DNA from: CAWCQC01 sp963819905
GTDB lineage: Bacteria > Actinomycetota > Thermoleophilia > Gaiellales > Gaiellaceae
Direction of reading: 5' to 3'
DNA: 64,000 bases
Assembly: GCA_963819905.1 (NCBI GenBank)
Contig: CAWFXP010000009.1
Location: 1-64,000 of the forward strand
The position numbers and the translations under genes were made by a program. Below, in pieces: positions 1-7,877 of this stretch. Below the pieces are notes generated by a model. The model searched no databases, was not told where the DNA came from, and saw nothing but the letters and a program-made list of their open reading frames with translations. The number at the start of each line of letters is the position of its first letter. Positions within the stretch are counted from its first letter, which is position 1.

Positions 1-1005
1 GCCGGACCTTGTGTTCGTGGCGATCCCGGTCGTTGCCTTCGGCTTGTGGGTCTTCGTTCCAGGTGTGCCGCTGTTAGCGGTCTCGGTCGCGGTGATCGTT
101 CCCGTGGTGGTGGCGCAGCGCTCCGGCGGGCTGTGAAAAATCCCGCTCATGTTCGAGGTTTCTCTGCTGGCCTTCGTCGGTCGGGCGCTGGTCGGGTGTC
201 GCTTAGGGCGGCAGCCGCGCTGGGAGTTCTTGCGGGCGGCCACACTGCTGTTCTTGTGGGCGTGGTTCAGGATCCGTCCGAGGTGGCCGTGGGTATCTGG
301 ATCTTGGGCATCGTCTTCCCTTGGTTCCTGGGTCGTGTTTTTGTGCGCCAGGCGCAACTGGACCGCGGAGCTCGACGCCACGCGGCGCCAGCTCGCCCAG
401 CAGGCGCTGCTGGCCGAGCGCCGTCGGATCGCCCGGGATGTCCACGATTTCGTGGGACATGGGTTGGCTGCGGTCATGCTCCAGGTCACGAGCGCCCGGC
501 ACGTGCTGCGGCGCGACCCGGCCTCGGCCGAGGAGGCGCTGCGGTCGGCCGGAGGAGGTAGGCCGTCGCAGCATGGAGGAGCTGCGTCGCACGGTTTCGC
601 TGCTTCGTAGCGACGACGAGCGGAGCGGCGCCGCCTGTCCCGTCGGCGAGTGAGATTCCGGCGCTTGTCGAGCCAGGCTCGTGCTGGTGGTCTAGCCGTC
701 GAGCTGCGGATGCGTGGAGATTTTTCTGAACGTCTCGCCGGGGGTGGGCGTCGCGCTCTACCGGATCACTCAGGAGGCGCTGGCGAATGCTGCTCGACAT
801 GCGCCGCGCGCGAAGCACAGTACTCGGGGTCGAGCTGGCCGATCGGCGGGTACATCTCGTGGCTGAGACGAGCGGACAGACTGGCGCCGTATCGGTTTCA
901 GAGCCAGACCGTCCTCACTACGGCCTGATCGGGATGCGGGAGCGGGCGACCGCGCTCGGAGGGCTAGTTTGGCTGCCGGGCCGACGCCCGACGGTTGGCG
1001 GGTGA
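1..1005 (+). pseudogene. NarL/DesK-type sensor histidine kinase, 5'-truncated and broken by frameshifts
   Basis: This is the remnant of a membrane sensor kinase that would phosphorylate the regulator downstream. The first 136 bases read as hydrophobic, membrane-like sequence ending in a stop. A further membrane segment lies around 225-350 in another frame. The dimerisation and phospho-acceptor helix (ERRRIARDVHDFVGHGL, HisKA_3 type) is readable near 418-475, continues in a third frame (MEELRRTVSLLR, near 573), and an ATPase tail with GLIGMRERATALGG lies near 925-965. At least three reading-frame changes are needed to join these parts, so no intact kinase is made from the sequence as given. 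The parts lie in the expected order for this family. They could reflect true decay or indel errors at a contig end. Confidence 0.75.
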
Positions 1006-1060
1006 GCTGCAGTCTTCCGCTCGAAAGTCTAATGATGACCTAGGCGGAGCTGCGAGTCGG

Positions 1061-1800
1061 ATGATCCGGGTTGCTCTCGTCGATGACCAGGCCATTGTCC
1101 GTACCGGCTTGGCGCGAATCCCTCGTCCGAGGACGGGTTCGAGGTCGTTGCGGAGTGCTGCTGACGGCCGGCAGGCGGTGGAGGAGCTGTGTGCCCTTAA
1201 CCCGGACGTGGTCCTCATGGATATCCGCATGCCGGCTGTAGACGGGATCTAGCGCGACGAAACAATTGCTCAGCCGGAGATAGGCATCTGGCCGTCTTGG
1301 TGCTCACCACGTTCGGCGAGGACGAAGTGCTGTGGGGAGCGGTCGAGGCTGGTGCCGCAGGGTTTGGTCTAAAGGACTCTTCGGCAGAGGAGCTGATCGC
1401 GGCTGTTCGTGCGGTCGCCGGGGGCGGCGCCTGGTTCGACTCGGCGGTCGCTCCCTCGGCTGCTCGATCGCTACAGGCGAGTTGTGGCGCCTGCCGCGCG
1501 AGACGTGGCCCGACTCGACTTGCTCACCGATCGTGAGCACGATGTCCTGCGGCTCATGGCGCGGGGGTGCGACGAACGCCGAGATCGCCGCATCCCTGTA
1601 CGTGGCCGAGGCGACAGTGAAGACGCACGTGGGCAGCATCTTCAGGCAAGCTTGGAGTCCGCGACCGGCCCGGGGCGATTGTTTTCGCCTACGACCATGG
1701 CGTTGCCGGTGCCGGGTACGCCGCCTTTATAGCGGCCGTTCTCCATCCGGAGTCGGAGATCGAAGCTCTGGTCTGTAGGCCGAGGCGGGATCGCGCTTAG
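1061..1800 (+). pseudogene. NarL/FixJ-type response regulator, multiply frameshifted
   Basis: This is the partner of the upstream kinase remnant. From the ATG at 1061 a receiver domain is readable (VALVDDQAIVRTGLA; phospho-Asp in PDVVLMDIRMPAVDGI). An in-frame stop follows at 1250. The receiver resumes in another frame (VLVLTTFGEDEVLWGAVEAG, ending GFGLKDSSAEELIAAVRA). The LuxR-type helix-turn-helix is then spread over two further frames (LLTDREHDVLRLMARG, then NAEIAASLYVAEATVKTHVG). The last part (KLGVRDRPGAIVFAYDHGVA) reads in yet another frame and stops at 1800. All family parts occur in the right order, but at least four frame changes and one stop interrupt them. Confidence 0.78.
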
Positions 1801-1820
1801 GCGGGCTAGCGGTCGGCGGC

Positions 1821-4020
1821 ATGACTCAAAAGCTCGCCCGAGCAAGCGGCCGGCATCCCTGGTTTGTACTGGAGTCTCGGGCTCCTCGTCCTTCTCGGCG
1901 CTTTCGTTCTCGTGGCGACGTTCCTCGAGTTCGAGGGCGAGGCCGAGATAACGAGGCAGACCGAGTCGCAAGCAGGCCGAGCAGATCGTCTCCTAGGGCT
2001 CTCCCCACCTCGTCGCGAGTGGGACAGGCGATTACCCAGTCGTCGTCGTGCGGGCCGGGAACGGCGATGTCGAAGCGGCCCCGACGCGCGCGCGCGTTGC
2101 TGCGCTCGCGGATGAGTTACGCGCGGCGGGAGCGTCACGGTGGTCACCTACGGTGAGGAGCCGGCGCCTCGTCTCGCAGGACCGGGACTCGACGGTTCTC
2201 CTCGTAGGGCTCGGCAGGGACGGGGAGGGAGATGTCGAGGGAGTGGTCGAGGCGGTGGAGCGCCTCGATGACGAGGCGGGCTACGCGGCGGCGGTCACGG
2301 GCGGCTGGACATCCGACGCAGACGAAGAAGCCGCCTCGCTCGAGGATCTGAAGAAAGGCGAGCTCTTCTTCGGCGCGCCGGTTGCCCTCGTCATCTTGCT
2401 GCTCGTCTTCGGTGCCGTCGTCGCTGGTCTCGTTCCGCTGATGCTCGCGATCGTCTCGATCGCTGTTGCGCTCGCTCTCGTGGCGCTCGTGGCCCAGGCG
2501 TACGATCTCTCGGTCTTCACCCAGAACATGCTGATCGGCATGGGCCTTGCTCTGGGGATCGATTACTCGCTCTTCATCCTCTCCCGCTATCGGGAGGAAC
2601 GGCTCGGGGGGCGAGAGAAACTCGATGCGATCGAAACCGCGGGTGCCACCGCCGGCCGAGCCGTTCTTTTCAGTGGGATTGCGTTCGTGCTCGCGATGCT
2701 CGGGCTTCTGCTCGTTCCGAGCACAATCTTCCGTCTCCTCGCCGCGGGCGCGATCCTGGTCGCGATCGCTCCGTGATCGCAGCGTTGACGCTCCTTCCCG
2801 CCGTTCTCGCTCTGCTCGGAGACCGCGTGAACTCGCTTCGCATACCTTTCTTCGGACGCGCCGCCGAGCAGGCGGGCCGGGAGGGGCGCGTCTGGGGGGC
2901 AATCGTCCACTGGGTGATGCGTCGCCCCGTCTTGAGCGTCGTTCTCGCCGCCGGCCTGCTGCTCGCGCTCGCCGCCCCCGTGCTCACACTCGACACAGGC
3001 ACCTCCGGGCCGGCGACGCTGCCCGACCGCTTCGAGTCGAAGCAGGGCTATCTCCTCCTCAAAGAGGAGTTCCCGAAGGAGACGACTGACCCAGTCGAGA
3101 TCGCCGTCGCCGGAAAGGTCGACACACCCGTGATCAAGGAGGCGTTGGCCCGGCTCGAGAACGAGCTTGCGAGCAGACCGATCTTCGGACAGCCGATCGT
3201 CGAGGCAAACCAGGCAGGCACGGTCGCGCGCGTCAGCGTTCCGATCGCAGGCGACCCGAACGGCACGCGGGCGATCGAGGCCGTGCGCGAGCTCCGCAGT
3301 GAGGTGGTCCCCGATGCATTCGCCGGGACGAACGCGCAGGTCTACGTGGGAGGCGACACGGCCGAGGAGCTCGACTACCACGACACGGTCAACTTCTGGC
3401 TCCCGCTTGTCGTCCTATTCGTGCTGGGACTGAGCTTCCTCTTGCTCACGATTGCGTTTCGCTCGATTGTCGTCCCCGCGACCGCGATCGTCATGAACCT
3501 GCTCTCAGTGGGCGCCGCCTACGGGCTGCTCGTGCTCGTGTTCCAAAACGGCATTGGCAACGAGCTCCTCGGCCTCCGTGCGGCTGAGACGATCGACGCC
3601 TGGGTGCCCCTCTTTCTCTTCGCCGTTCTCTTCGGGCTCTCAATGGACTATCAGGTCTTTCTGCTCAGCCGCATCCGGGAGCGTTACAGCCGAGACGGCG
3701 ACACTGACGCCGCTGTCGCCTTCGGGGTGGGCTCGACCGCACGGATCATCACCGGCGCGGCATTGATCATCATCGCCGTCTTCTGGGGCTTCGCGATGGG
3801 AGACACCATCGCCTTCCAGCAGATGGGCTTCGGCATCGCCCTCGCGCTTCTGATCGACGCAACGATCGTGCGCTCAGTCCTCGTCCCGGCAACGATGAAG
3901 CTGCTCGGCAAGCACAACTGGTACTTGCCCTCCTGGCTCACCTGGCTCCCGGATATGCACGTCGAGGGCGCCAAGTCACCGCCAAGATCCGGAGCGCGGC
4001 CGGTGCCAGGCGAAGGCTAA
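1821..4020 (+). pseudogene. MMPL-family (RND-like) membrane exporter, N-terminal half frameshifted
   Basis: The proteins of this family export lipids or hydrophobic compounds. The start (MTQKLARASGRHPW, 1821) and the first membrane helix are split between frames. The first periplasmic region needs several more frame changes before a long clean stretch from about 2048 to 2776. That stretch encodes five or so helices, including the MMPL core (GMGLALGIDYSLFILSRYREE). A one-base shift at about 2774 then moves to the frame read from 2773 to 4020. This last frame is intact for 415 residues, with the second periplasmic domain and the repeated core (FGLSMDYQVFLLSRIRERY). Joined together the protein would be about 730 residues, a normal family length. 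Read literally, only the C-terminal half survives. Confidence 0.8.
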
Positions 4021-4022
4021 GG

Positions 4023-4811
4023 GTGGGCGGCGCGGGTACTAATAGCCGTGGTGCTCAGGCCTGTGGCGATGCGGCTGTCGGGGATTGGGGCCCTGCGCGT
4101 CACCTCGTCCGAGACGCGCTAAGGTCGGGGACCGAGATTACGGCCGGGACGACGGAACGTGCGGACCCGCCAATCCTGAAGCGGCGAGGGGTGCTCCTTG
4201 TCGCGGTCGTCGTCGGGGTCGCGCTCGGCGTCTTCTCATTGGTCGCGGACGGCGTCTTCCACGCGCGCGTGTTCGAGGTCCTCGGGAACTTGGCTTCGCT
4301 GTGGGGGCTCGCGGCCTTCTTCGTCGGGTATCGAGCGGCGTCGTGGCGACAGGGCGCGTTTGCGGGTGCGCTCACCCTCGTCATGGGGGTCGCGACGTAC
4401 TACAACGGAGGGGTGGTCCGCGGGTACGTCGTGACTGACTTGAACGTGGCGTGGACCGTGGCCGCACTGGTTGCTGGACCGATCATCGGCGCGTGCGGCG
4501 CGGTGGTCTCGACCCGCCGGGAGCGACCACCGGCCGTTGCGGTGGCGGCGCCCGCGGCCATGCTGGTGGCGGAGGCGCTCTTCCTCCTGATCGACCGCCG
4601 GGTCTGGGCCTGGAACTTGTCGGCCGAGCTATTTCGCCTGCACGATCTCGGCGTCGCCATCGCGATGCTCGTCGGTGGACTCGTGCTCCCGTGGGTGTTC
4701 GTGAGGGACCCGCGTCGGCGACGGAACACCTACCTCGTGGTCGCCGCCGGCGGGACGATCGGCGCCTTCGCGTTCGTGCTGCTGCAGCGCCTCATCGCGG
4801 CGCTGGTATAG
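4023..4811 (+). CDS. Multi-pass membrane protein of unknown function (DUF6518-like)
   Basis: The protein has about six hydrophobic helices after a roughly 50-residue N-terminal stretch of low complexity. The GTG at 4023 gives 262 residues. A start near the GTG at 4190, just before the first helix, is also possible because the upstream part looks non-conserved. The helix pattern and the phrase ALTLVMGVATYYNGGVVRGY resemble DUF6518-type membrane proteins. This match is from memory and moderate at best. It directly follows the broken MMPL gene and its codon use is normal for the window, so it is probably intact. No catalytic motif is visible. Confidence 0.6.
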   Translation: MGGAGTNSRGAQACGDAAVGDWGPARHLVRDALRSGTEITAGTTERADPPILKRRGVLLVAVVVGVALGVFSLVADGVFHARVFEVLGNLASLWGLAAFFVGYRAASWRQGAFAGALTLVMGVATYYNGGVVRGYVVTDLNVAWTVAALVAGPIIGACGAVVSTRRERPPAVAVAAPAAMLVAEALFLLIDRRVWAWNLSAELFRLHDLGVAIAMLVGGLVLPWVFVRDPRRRRNTYLVVAAGGTIGAFAFVLLQRLIAALV

Positions 4812-5353
4812 GCGACCGAACTACGCGCGCCTTCGGGGCGTCCTCGTCGGGATGCTGCGGGAGGCCGAGCCCTAGCAGTAGGCGGCCCGGCCGTGATCGG
4901 GAGCCCGCGGGCGAACGCCGTTCGGTGGGGAGGACGCCTGCGCGCGCGGGCCGGGCGGAGAGTCGGCGAGGCGGGGCCGGGTGCCGATGTCGCAGCTCAC
5001 GAAGGCCGAGGTGCGCGAACTCGAGCGGCTCTTCGGCAAGTAGCGGGGCGCTACTGCGCCTCCGGAGTCTTCTTCTCGGGCTCGCGACAGGAGACGATGA
5101 CGGGGCCAGCCATGTTCGCCCCTGTTCGGCGTCTGGGAAACTGGCAGCCGCCCTCGCCGCAGGCCCACCCACCGGGGCGCGCTCGCGAGCTTGAACCACG
5201 ACGGCGAGACCGGCAGCCCGGAGGCTACGCCGATGGGGAGCTCGTGCCTAGATGGCTCTTTCGGCCTTGTCTCACGAGCTCGTGGCGCCAGCAGGGTCCG
5301 CGTTTCCGGATGCATCCTGTCGGCAGGCGAGGTGCTTGACCGCGGTACGATCG
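4812..5353. other. No convincing gene; degenerate DNA next to phage scar
   Basis: No reading frame on either strand has recognisable domain content or sustained codon bias here. A short plus-strand piece (4981-5043) ends in KAEVRELERLFGK and a 20-codon minus-strand piece begins near 5113. Either could be a worn gene end, but neither can be assigned. The stretch adjoins the capsid fragment on its right and is probably decayed mobile-element DNA. Confidence 0.5.
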
Positions 5354-5647
5354 ACGATTCGCAACCCGGAGCAGCCGGTTCGACACGGGCACCAGGGCGG
5401 TCAGTTCCTTGGGCGCCAGCAGGGCGCCCTCCGCGAACGTCGGCTCGCTGACGGGGATGGCCGCGTTCTCGGCGGTGTAGTACGCGGTCGCGCCGCTCGA
5501 CATGCTCAGGACGGACAGGAGCTTCTTCACGTCCACCGTTCGCGGACCCAGCCGGTACACCGCCGACCTGGCGCGCAGCGTGCCAGCCGCCGTGCGCCTT
5601 CTGCTGGCGAGCCCGCGAGAACTCGAGCGTCGAGGAATCACGGACAC
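5354..5647 (-). pseudogene. Phage major capsid protein fragment (HK97 fold)
   Basis: About 60 residues on the minus strand (core at 5354-5537) read like the spine and P-domain region of HK97-type capsid proteins: SGATAYYTAENAAIPVSEPT followed by LLAPKELTALVPVSNRLLR. In this family the phrase 'aaIP.s.ptf....L.pkkl.alvpvSnellr' is typical. No protease, portal or terminase gene is nearby, and the frame runs into low-complexity sequence on both sides. It is therefore a fragment of a roughly 300-400 residue protein, not a working capsid gene. Encapsulins share the fold but lack this segment's wording. Confidence 0.6.
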
Positions 5648-5679
5648 CGCGGCGACCTCGTGACCGCCAGCCGCGTTGG

Positions 5680-6246
5680 ATGGACGAGCTCGTGACGAAC
5701 GAGCGATCGCTTCTACGTGAGGCCCGGCTGCTCGACCCAGAGCTCAGGCGCGCGCTCCTCCGCGGCTTACAGACGATCGTCCCGAACGCCGAGATCGACG
5801 AGCGCGGCTACGTCGTCGACCCCGAGGACAACCTCCTCCCCGGGATCACCATCGCGGAGCTCAAGCGCGAGTTTGGTGCCGGCGCCGGCAACGAACTCAA
5901 GAGCAAGATGCGCGCGCCGTGGTCGTCGTCGGCGCTCGCCGTCAATTCGTTCGCACGCTGGCGTAACGAACGCGGCCTTCGTTTGGCCGGGCTCGCAGTA
6001 TCCCGGTCGGCCACTGATGCTCATCTACCTCTACTGGGAACCGCTTGATGCCGAGCACGAGGTGTTCGCTCGACATCGGGGCGAGATCGAGCGCTTCGCA
6101 GGGCTCGTCGACGACGACAGCAGCTGCATCTTCGCCGCCGCTTCGTACCGAGACCACTGCGGCAAGCTCGAACCCTCTCCGAGCGTCCAGCTTGGGCGCA
6201 CGAACATCTCGAGAGTCTGCGCAAGCGATACCTCGTCAAGGTGTGA
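5680..6246 (+). pseudogene. Fragmented restriction-endonuclease-like (PGN_0703-type?) protein
   Basis: The N-terminal part (5680 to about 5950) contains LPGITIAELKREFGAGAGNE and the phrase RAPWSSSALAVNSFARW, which resembles a family of about 300-residue proteins annotated as restriction-endonuclease-like. The middle is missing. The C-terminal part resumes in another frame near 6015 (LMLIYLYWEPLDAEHEVFAR), and a second shift near 6180 leads to WAHEHLESLRKRYLVKV and a stop at 6246. Such aromatic, charged C-termini are typical of the same family. Two frame changes and an internal deletion make this a pseudogene. The family assignment is from memory and uncertain; the fragmented state is seen directly. 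Confidence 0.5.
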
Positions 6247-6365
6247 AGCCGCGGCGCCCTGCAAACCGAACTGCAAACGAACGCCCCATAATCGGCCATC
6301 ACGAGGCGCCACCAGACGGCACCACGGAACGCCGAAGGCCGCATTCCAAGCGACCTGGCAGCACT

Positions 6366-6439
6366 AGGCCGCACCGCACGTCACAGCCGGAGGCGGACTT
6401 TTAATCCCAAGGTCGCTGGTTCGAATCCAGCACGGCCCA
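6366..6439 (+). pseudogene. Decayed tRNA-Lys (TTT) or tRNA-derived attachment-site remnant
   Basis: The 3' half is tRNA-like: an anticodon loop CTTTTAA, an intact T-arm (GCTGG TTCGAAT CCAGC) and a 3' acceptor strand ACGGCCC followed by A. The 5' half is worn. The expected GGGCCGT acceptor is represented only by AGGCCGC 73 nt upstream, which pairs at five of seven positions, and no proper D-arm remains. An intact 3' end with a lost 5' end is what integration of a phage or island into a tRNA gene leaves behind, which fits the capsid fragment to its left. Confidence 0.6.
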
Positions 6440-6682
6440 TTTGGACTGGCTTGGTGGAGCGGCCAGGTCGCACGGCTCCATCACCAACCGTGTCAGACGG
6501 CGGACATGCTCGTCCGGTGCACACACCGGTGCACACGCACGCCGGAGTGTCCGGCTGTCCCGAGAGCGCGTCGCGGTGGGCCCGTTGACCTCCAGCGTCT
6601 GAGGTGCGGATCGAGTTCGTCAGAGGTATTCCCTCCAGCAACCCGAATCAGTGCTCTCGTTCCGTGAACAGGAGGGATTGAC
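6440..6682. other. Intergenic region with short direct repeat; no gene seen
   Basis: No supported gene. The 9-mer CGGTGCACA occurs twice, 12 bases apart, near 6515-6535. A minus-strand frame here reads GFEPATLGL, which is only the reverse reading of the tRNA T-arm. The ribosome-binding site AGGAGG at about 6669 belongs to the next gene. Confidence 0.5.
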
Positions 6683-7093
6683 ATGGCATCACGAGATTCG
6701 TGGAGCGGGTGGATCGGTTTTGCCGGCATCGTGCTGTTGGTCATCGGGGCGCTCGATGTGCTCCAGGGTTTCGTCGCGATCCTCGAGGACGAATACGTCG
6801 TGGCTACGTCCAAGGGCCTTGCGATCGTCGACGTGACCGCCTGGGGCTGGATCACGCTTCTTTGGGGCGTTCTGCTCATCTTCGCAGGGCTGGGTCTTCT
6901 CAGTGGGGCGAGCTGGGCGCGCTGGCTCGCCATCGTCGGCGTGGCCCTGAACGCGATCCAGCAGATCATGTTCCTGGCGAACTACCCGCAGGCGTATCCG
7001 CTCTGGAACATCTTGATCGTCGCGCTCAACGTCATCGTGCTCTTCGCGCTGACGGCACGTTGGCAGGGCTACAGGGACTCAGTAGAACGCTGA
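6683..7093 (+). CDS. DUF7144-family four-helix membrane protein
   Basis: This 136-residue protein has four membrane helices. It matches the common actinobacterial family in which WxGFAGIVLLVIGALDVLQG opens the first helix, WGWITLLWGVLLIFAGLGL forms the second and WARWLAIVGVALNAIQQI the third. The start at 6683 is supported by AGGAGG nine bases upstream. The function of the family is unknown; stress association is often suggested. It stands alone, downstream of the phage/tRNA scar, and is followed by a strong hairpin at 7106. Confidence 0.8.
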   Translation: MASRDSWSGWIGFAGIVLLVIGALDVLQGFVAILEDEYVVATSKGLAIVDVTAWGWITLLWGVLLIFAGLGLLSGASWARWLAIVGVALNAIQQIMFLANYPQAYPLWNILIVALNVIVLFALTARWQGYRDSVER

Positions 7094-7152
7094 GCTGACT
7101 CGGACCGGATCGAGGGACTCGGATGTCCGCGGGTCCCTCGATCCGCGTCAGC
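7094..7152 (+). terminator. Long two-part hairpin, probable terminator
   Basis: A perfect 13-bp inverted repeat (CGGATCGAGGGAC at 7106-7118, its complement at 7133-7145) is flanked by a second outer pair, GCTGAC at 7094-7099 and GTCAGC at 7147-7152. It starts at the stop codon of the membrane-protein gene. There is no U-run, as is usual in high-GC actinobacteria. It could also fold as a cruciform. Confidence 0.6.
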
Positions 7153-7391
7153 ATCGCGCCAGATCATGCGAGGTCAGGACGGGTGAGAAGCCACTTGGCC
7201 GTGGAAGCGCAGAAGCCTCTCACAAGGAGGTCCTTCGGAGTCCGAGCGATCGCAGGTCGAGCACCGTGACCGTCTGGCCGTCGACGATCACCGTGCCCGC
7301 CGCATGCGGTGCTGTCCCCGGATCTGTCCTCGGATTGCGGACCGGTGGTAGCGTTGCCGCGGATCGTACGCCAACGCGAGAAAGGGTCGTG

Positions 7392-7781
7392 ATGACTGAA
7401 ACGCTCAAGGGAGCTTGCTTGTGCGGCGGCGTGGAGTACGAGGTTCAAGATCCCGAGGCACTGGGTTACTGTCACTGCACTCGCTGCCAGCGGTGGACGG
7501 GCTCGAGCCTTGCAGGGGTGGTGGTGGCCAAGGAGAACTTCAGGTTCACCAAGGGCGAGGACTTGGTCAAGCGCTACGAGAGCGAGTTCGCGCCCCGCAA
7601 CTTCTGCAGCAACTGCGGATCCAGCCTGTATGACGACCTCGGCGAGAAGTACTTTGTGGCCGCAGGCCTGATGCGCGACCTTGAACTCGAACCGAGCTTT
7701 CACCTCCAGGTCGCATACATGGCCAGCTGGCACGAGATCGGCGGCGACGCGCCGCAGTACGCCGAGAACCCGCCGGCCTGA
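7392..7781 (+). CDS. GFA/CENP-V-domain zinc protein
   Basis: This 129-residue protein belongs to the GFA family, named after glutathione-dependent formaldehyde-activating enzyme. Most members have no proven activity. The zinc-binding cysteine pattern is visible: CLCGGV near residue 10, CHCTRCQRWTG near residue 35 and FCSNCGSSLY near residue 75. The ATG at 7392 precedes TETLKGACLCGG and follows a GAGAAAGGG-type ribosome site. The preceding 240 bases contain no supported gene. A second, unrelated-looking GFA protein is encoded on the other strand at 11633. Confidence 0.85.
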   Translation: MTETLKGACLCGGVEYEVQDPEALGYCHCTRCQRWTGSSLAGVVVAKENFRFTKGEDLVKRYESEFAPRNFCSNCGSSLYDDLGEKYFVAAGLMRDLELEPSFHLQVAYMASWHEIGGDAPQYAENPPA

Positions 7782-7877
7782 CGGCCCACCGGCAGTTGCG
7801 CTTCACGACGACGCCTGCCGCGCAAGCGCCTCTAGCTCCGCGATGAAGGAGCCCCACCGCATACGATCAGGGCCGTG

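Noticed and set aside
2760..2790. TGA in the MMPL gene considered as selenocysteine
   Set aside because: The same frame hits further stops at once, and the protein continues in a different frame, so this is a frameshift.
5354..5647. Capsid-like fragment considered as an encapsulin
   Set aside because: The segment wording matches phage capsids, and no cargo gene or full-length shell protein is present.
6510..6545. Repeated CGGTGCACA considered as a CRISPR or recombination site
   Set aside because: Only two short copies, 12 bases apart, with no array structure or associated genes.
6381..6641. Minus-strand frame containing AGFEPATLGL
   Set aside because: This wording is the reverse translation of a tRNA T-arm and is a well-known false protein.
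7220..7408. Minus-strand 62-codon frame ending TVTVLDLRSLGLRR
   Set aside because: No start signal or family; it overlaps the ribosome site of the GFA gene.
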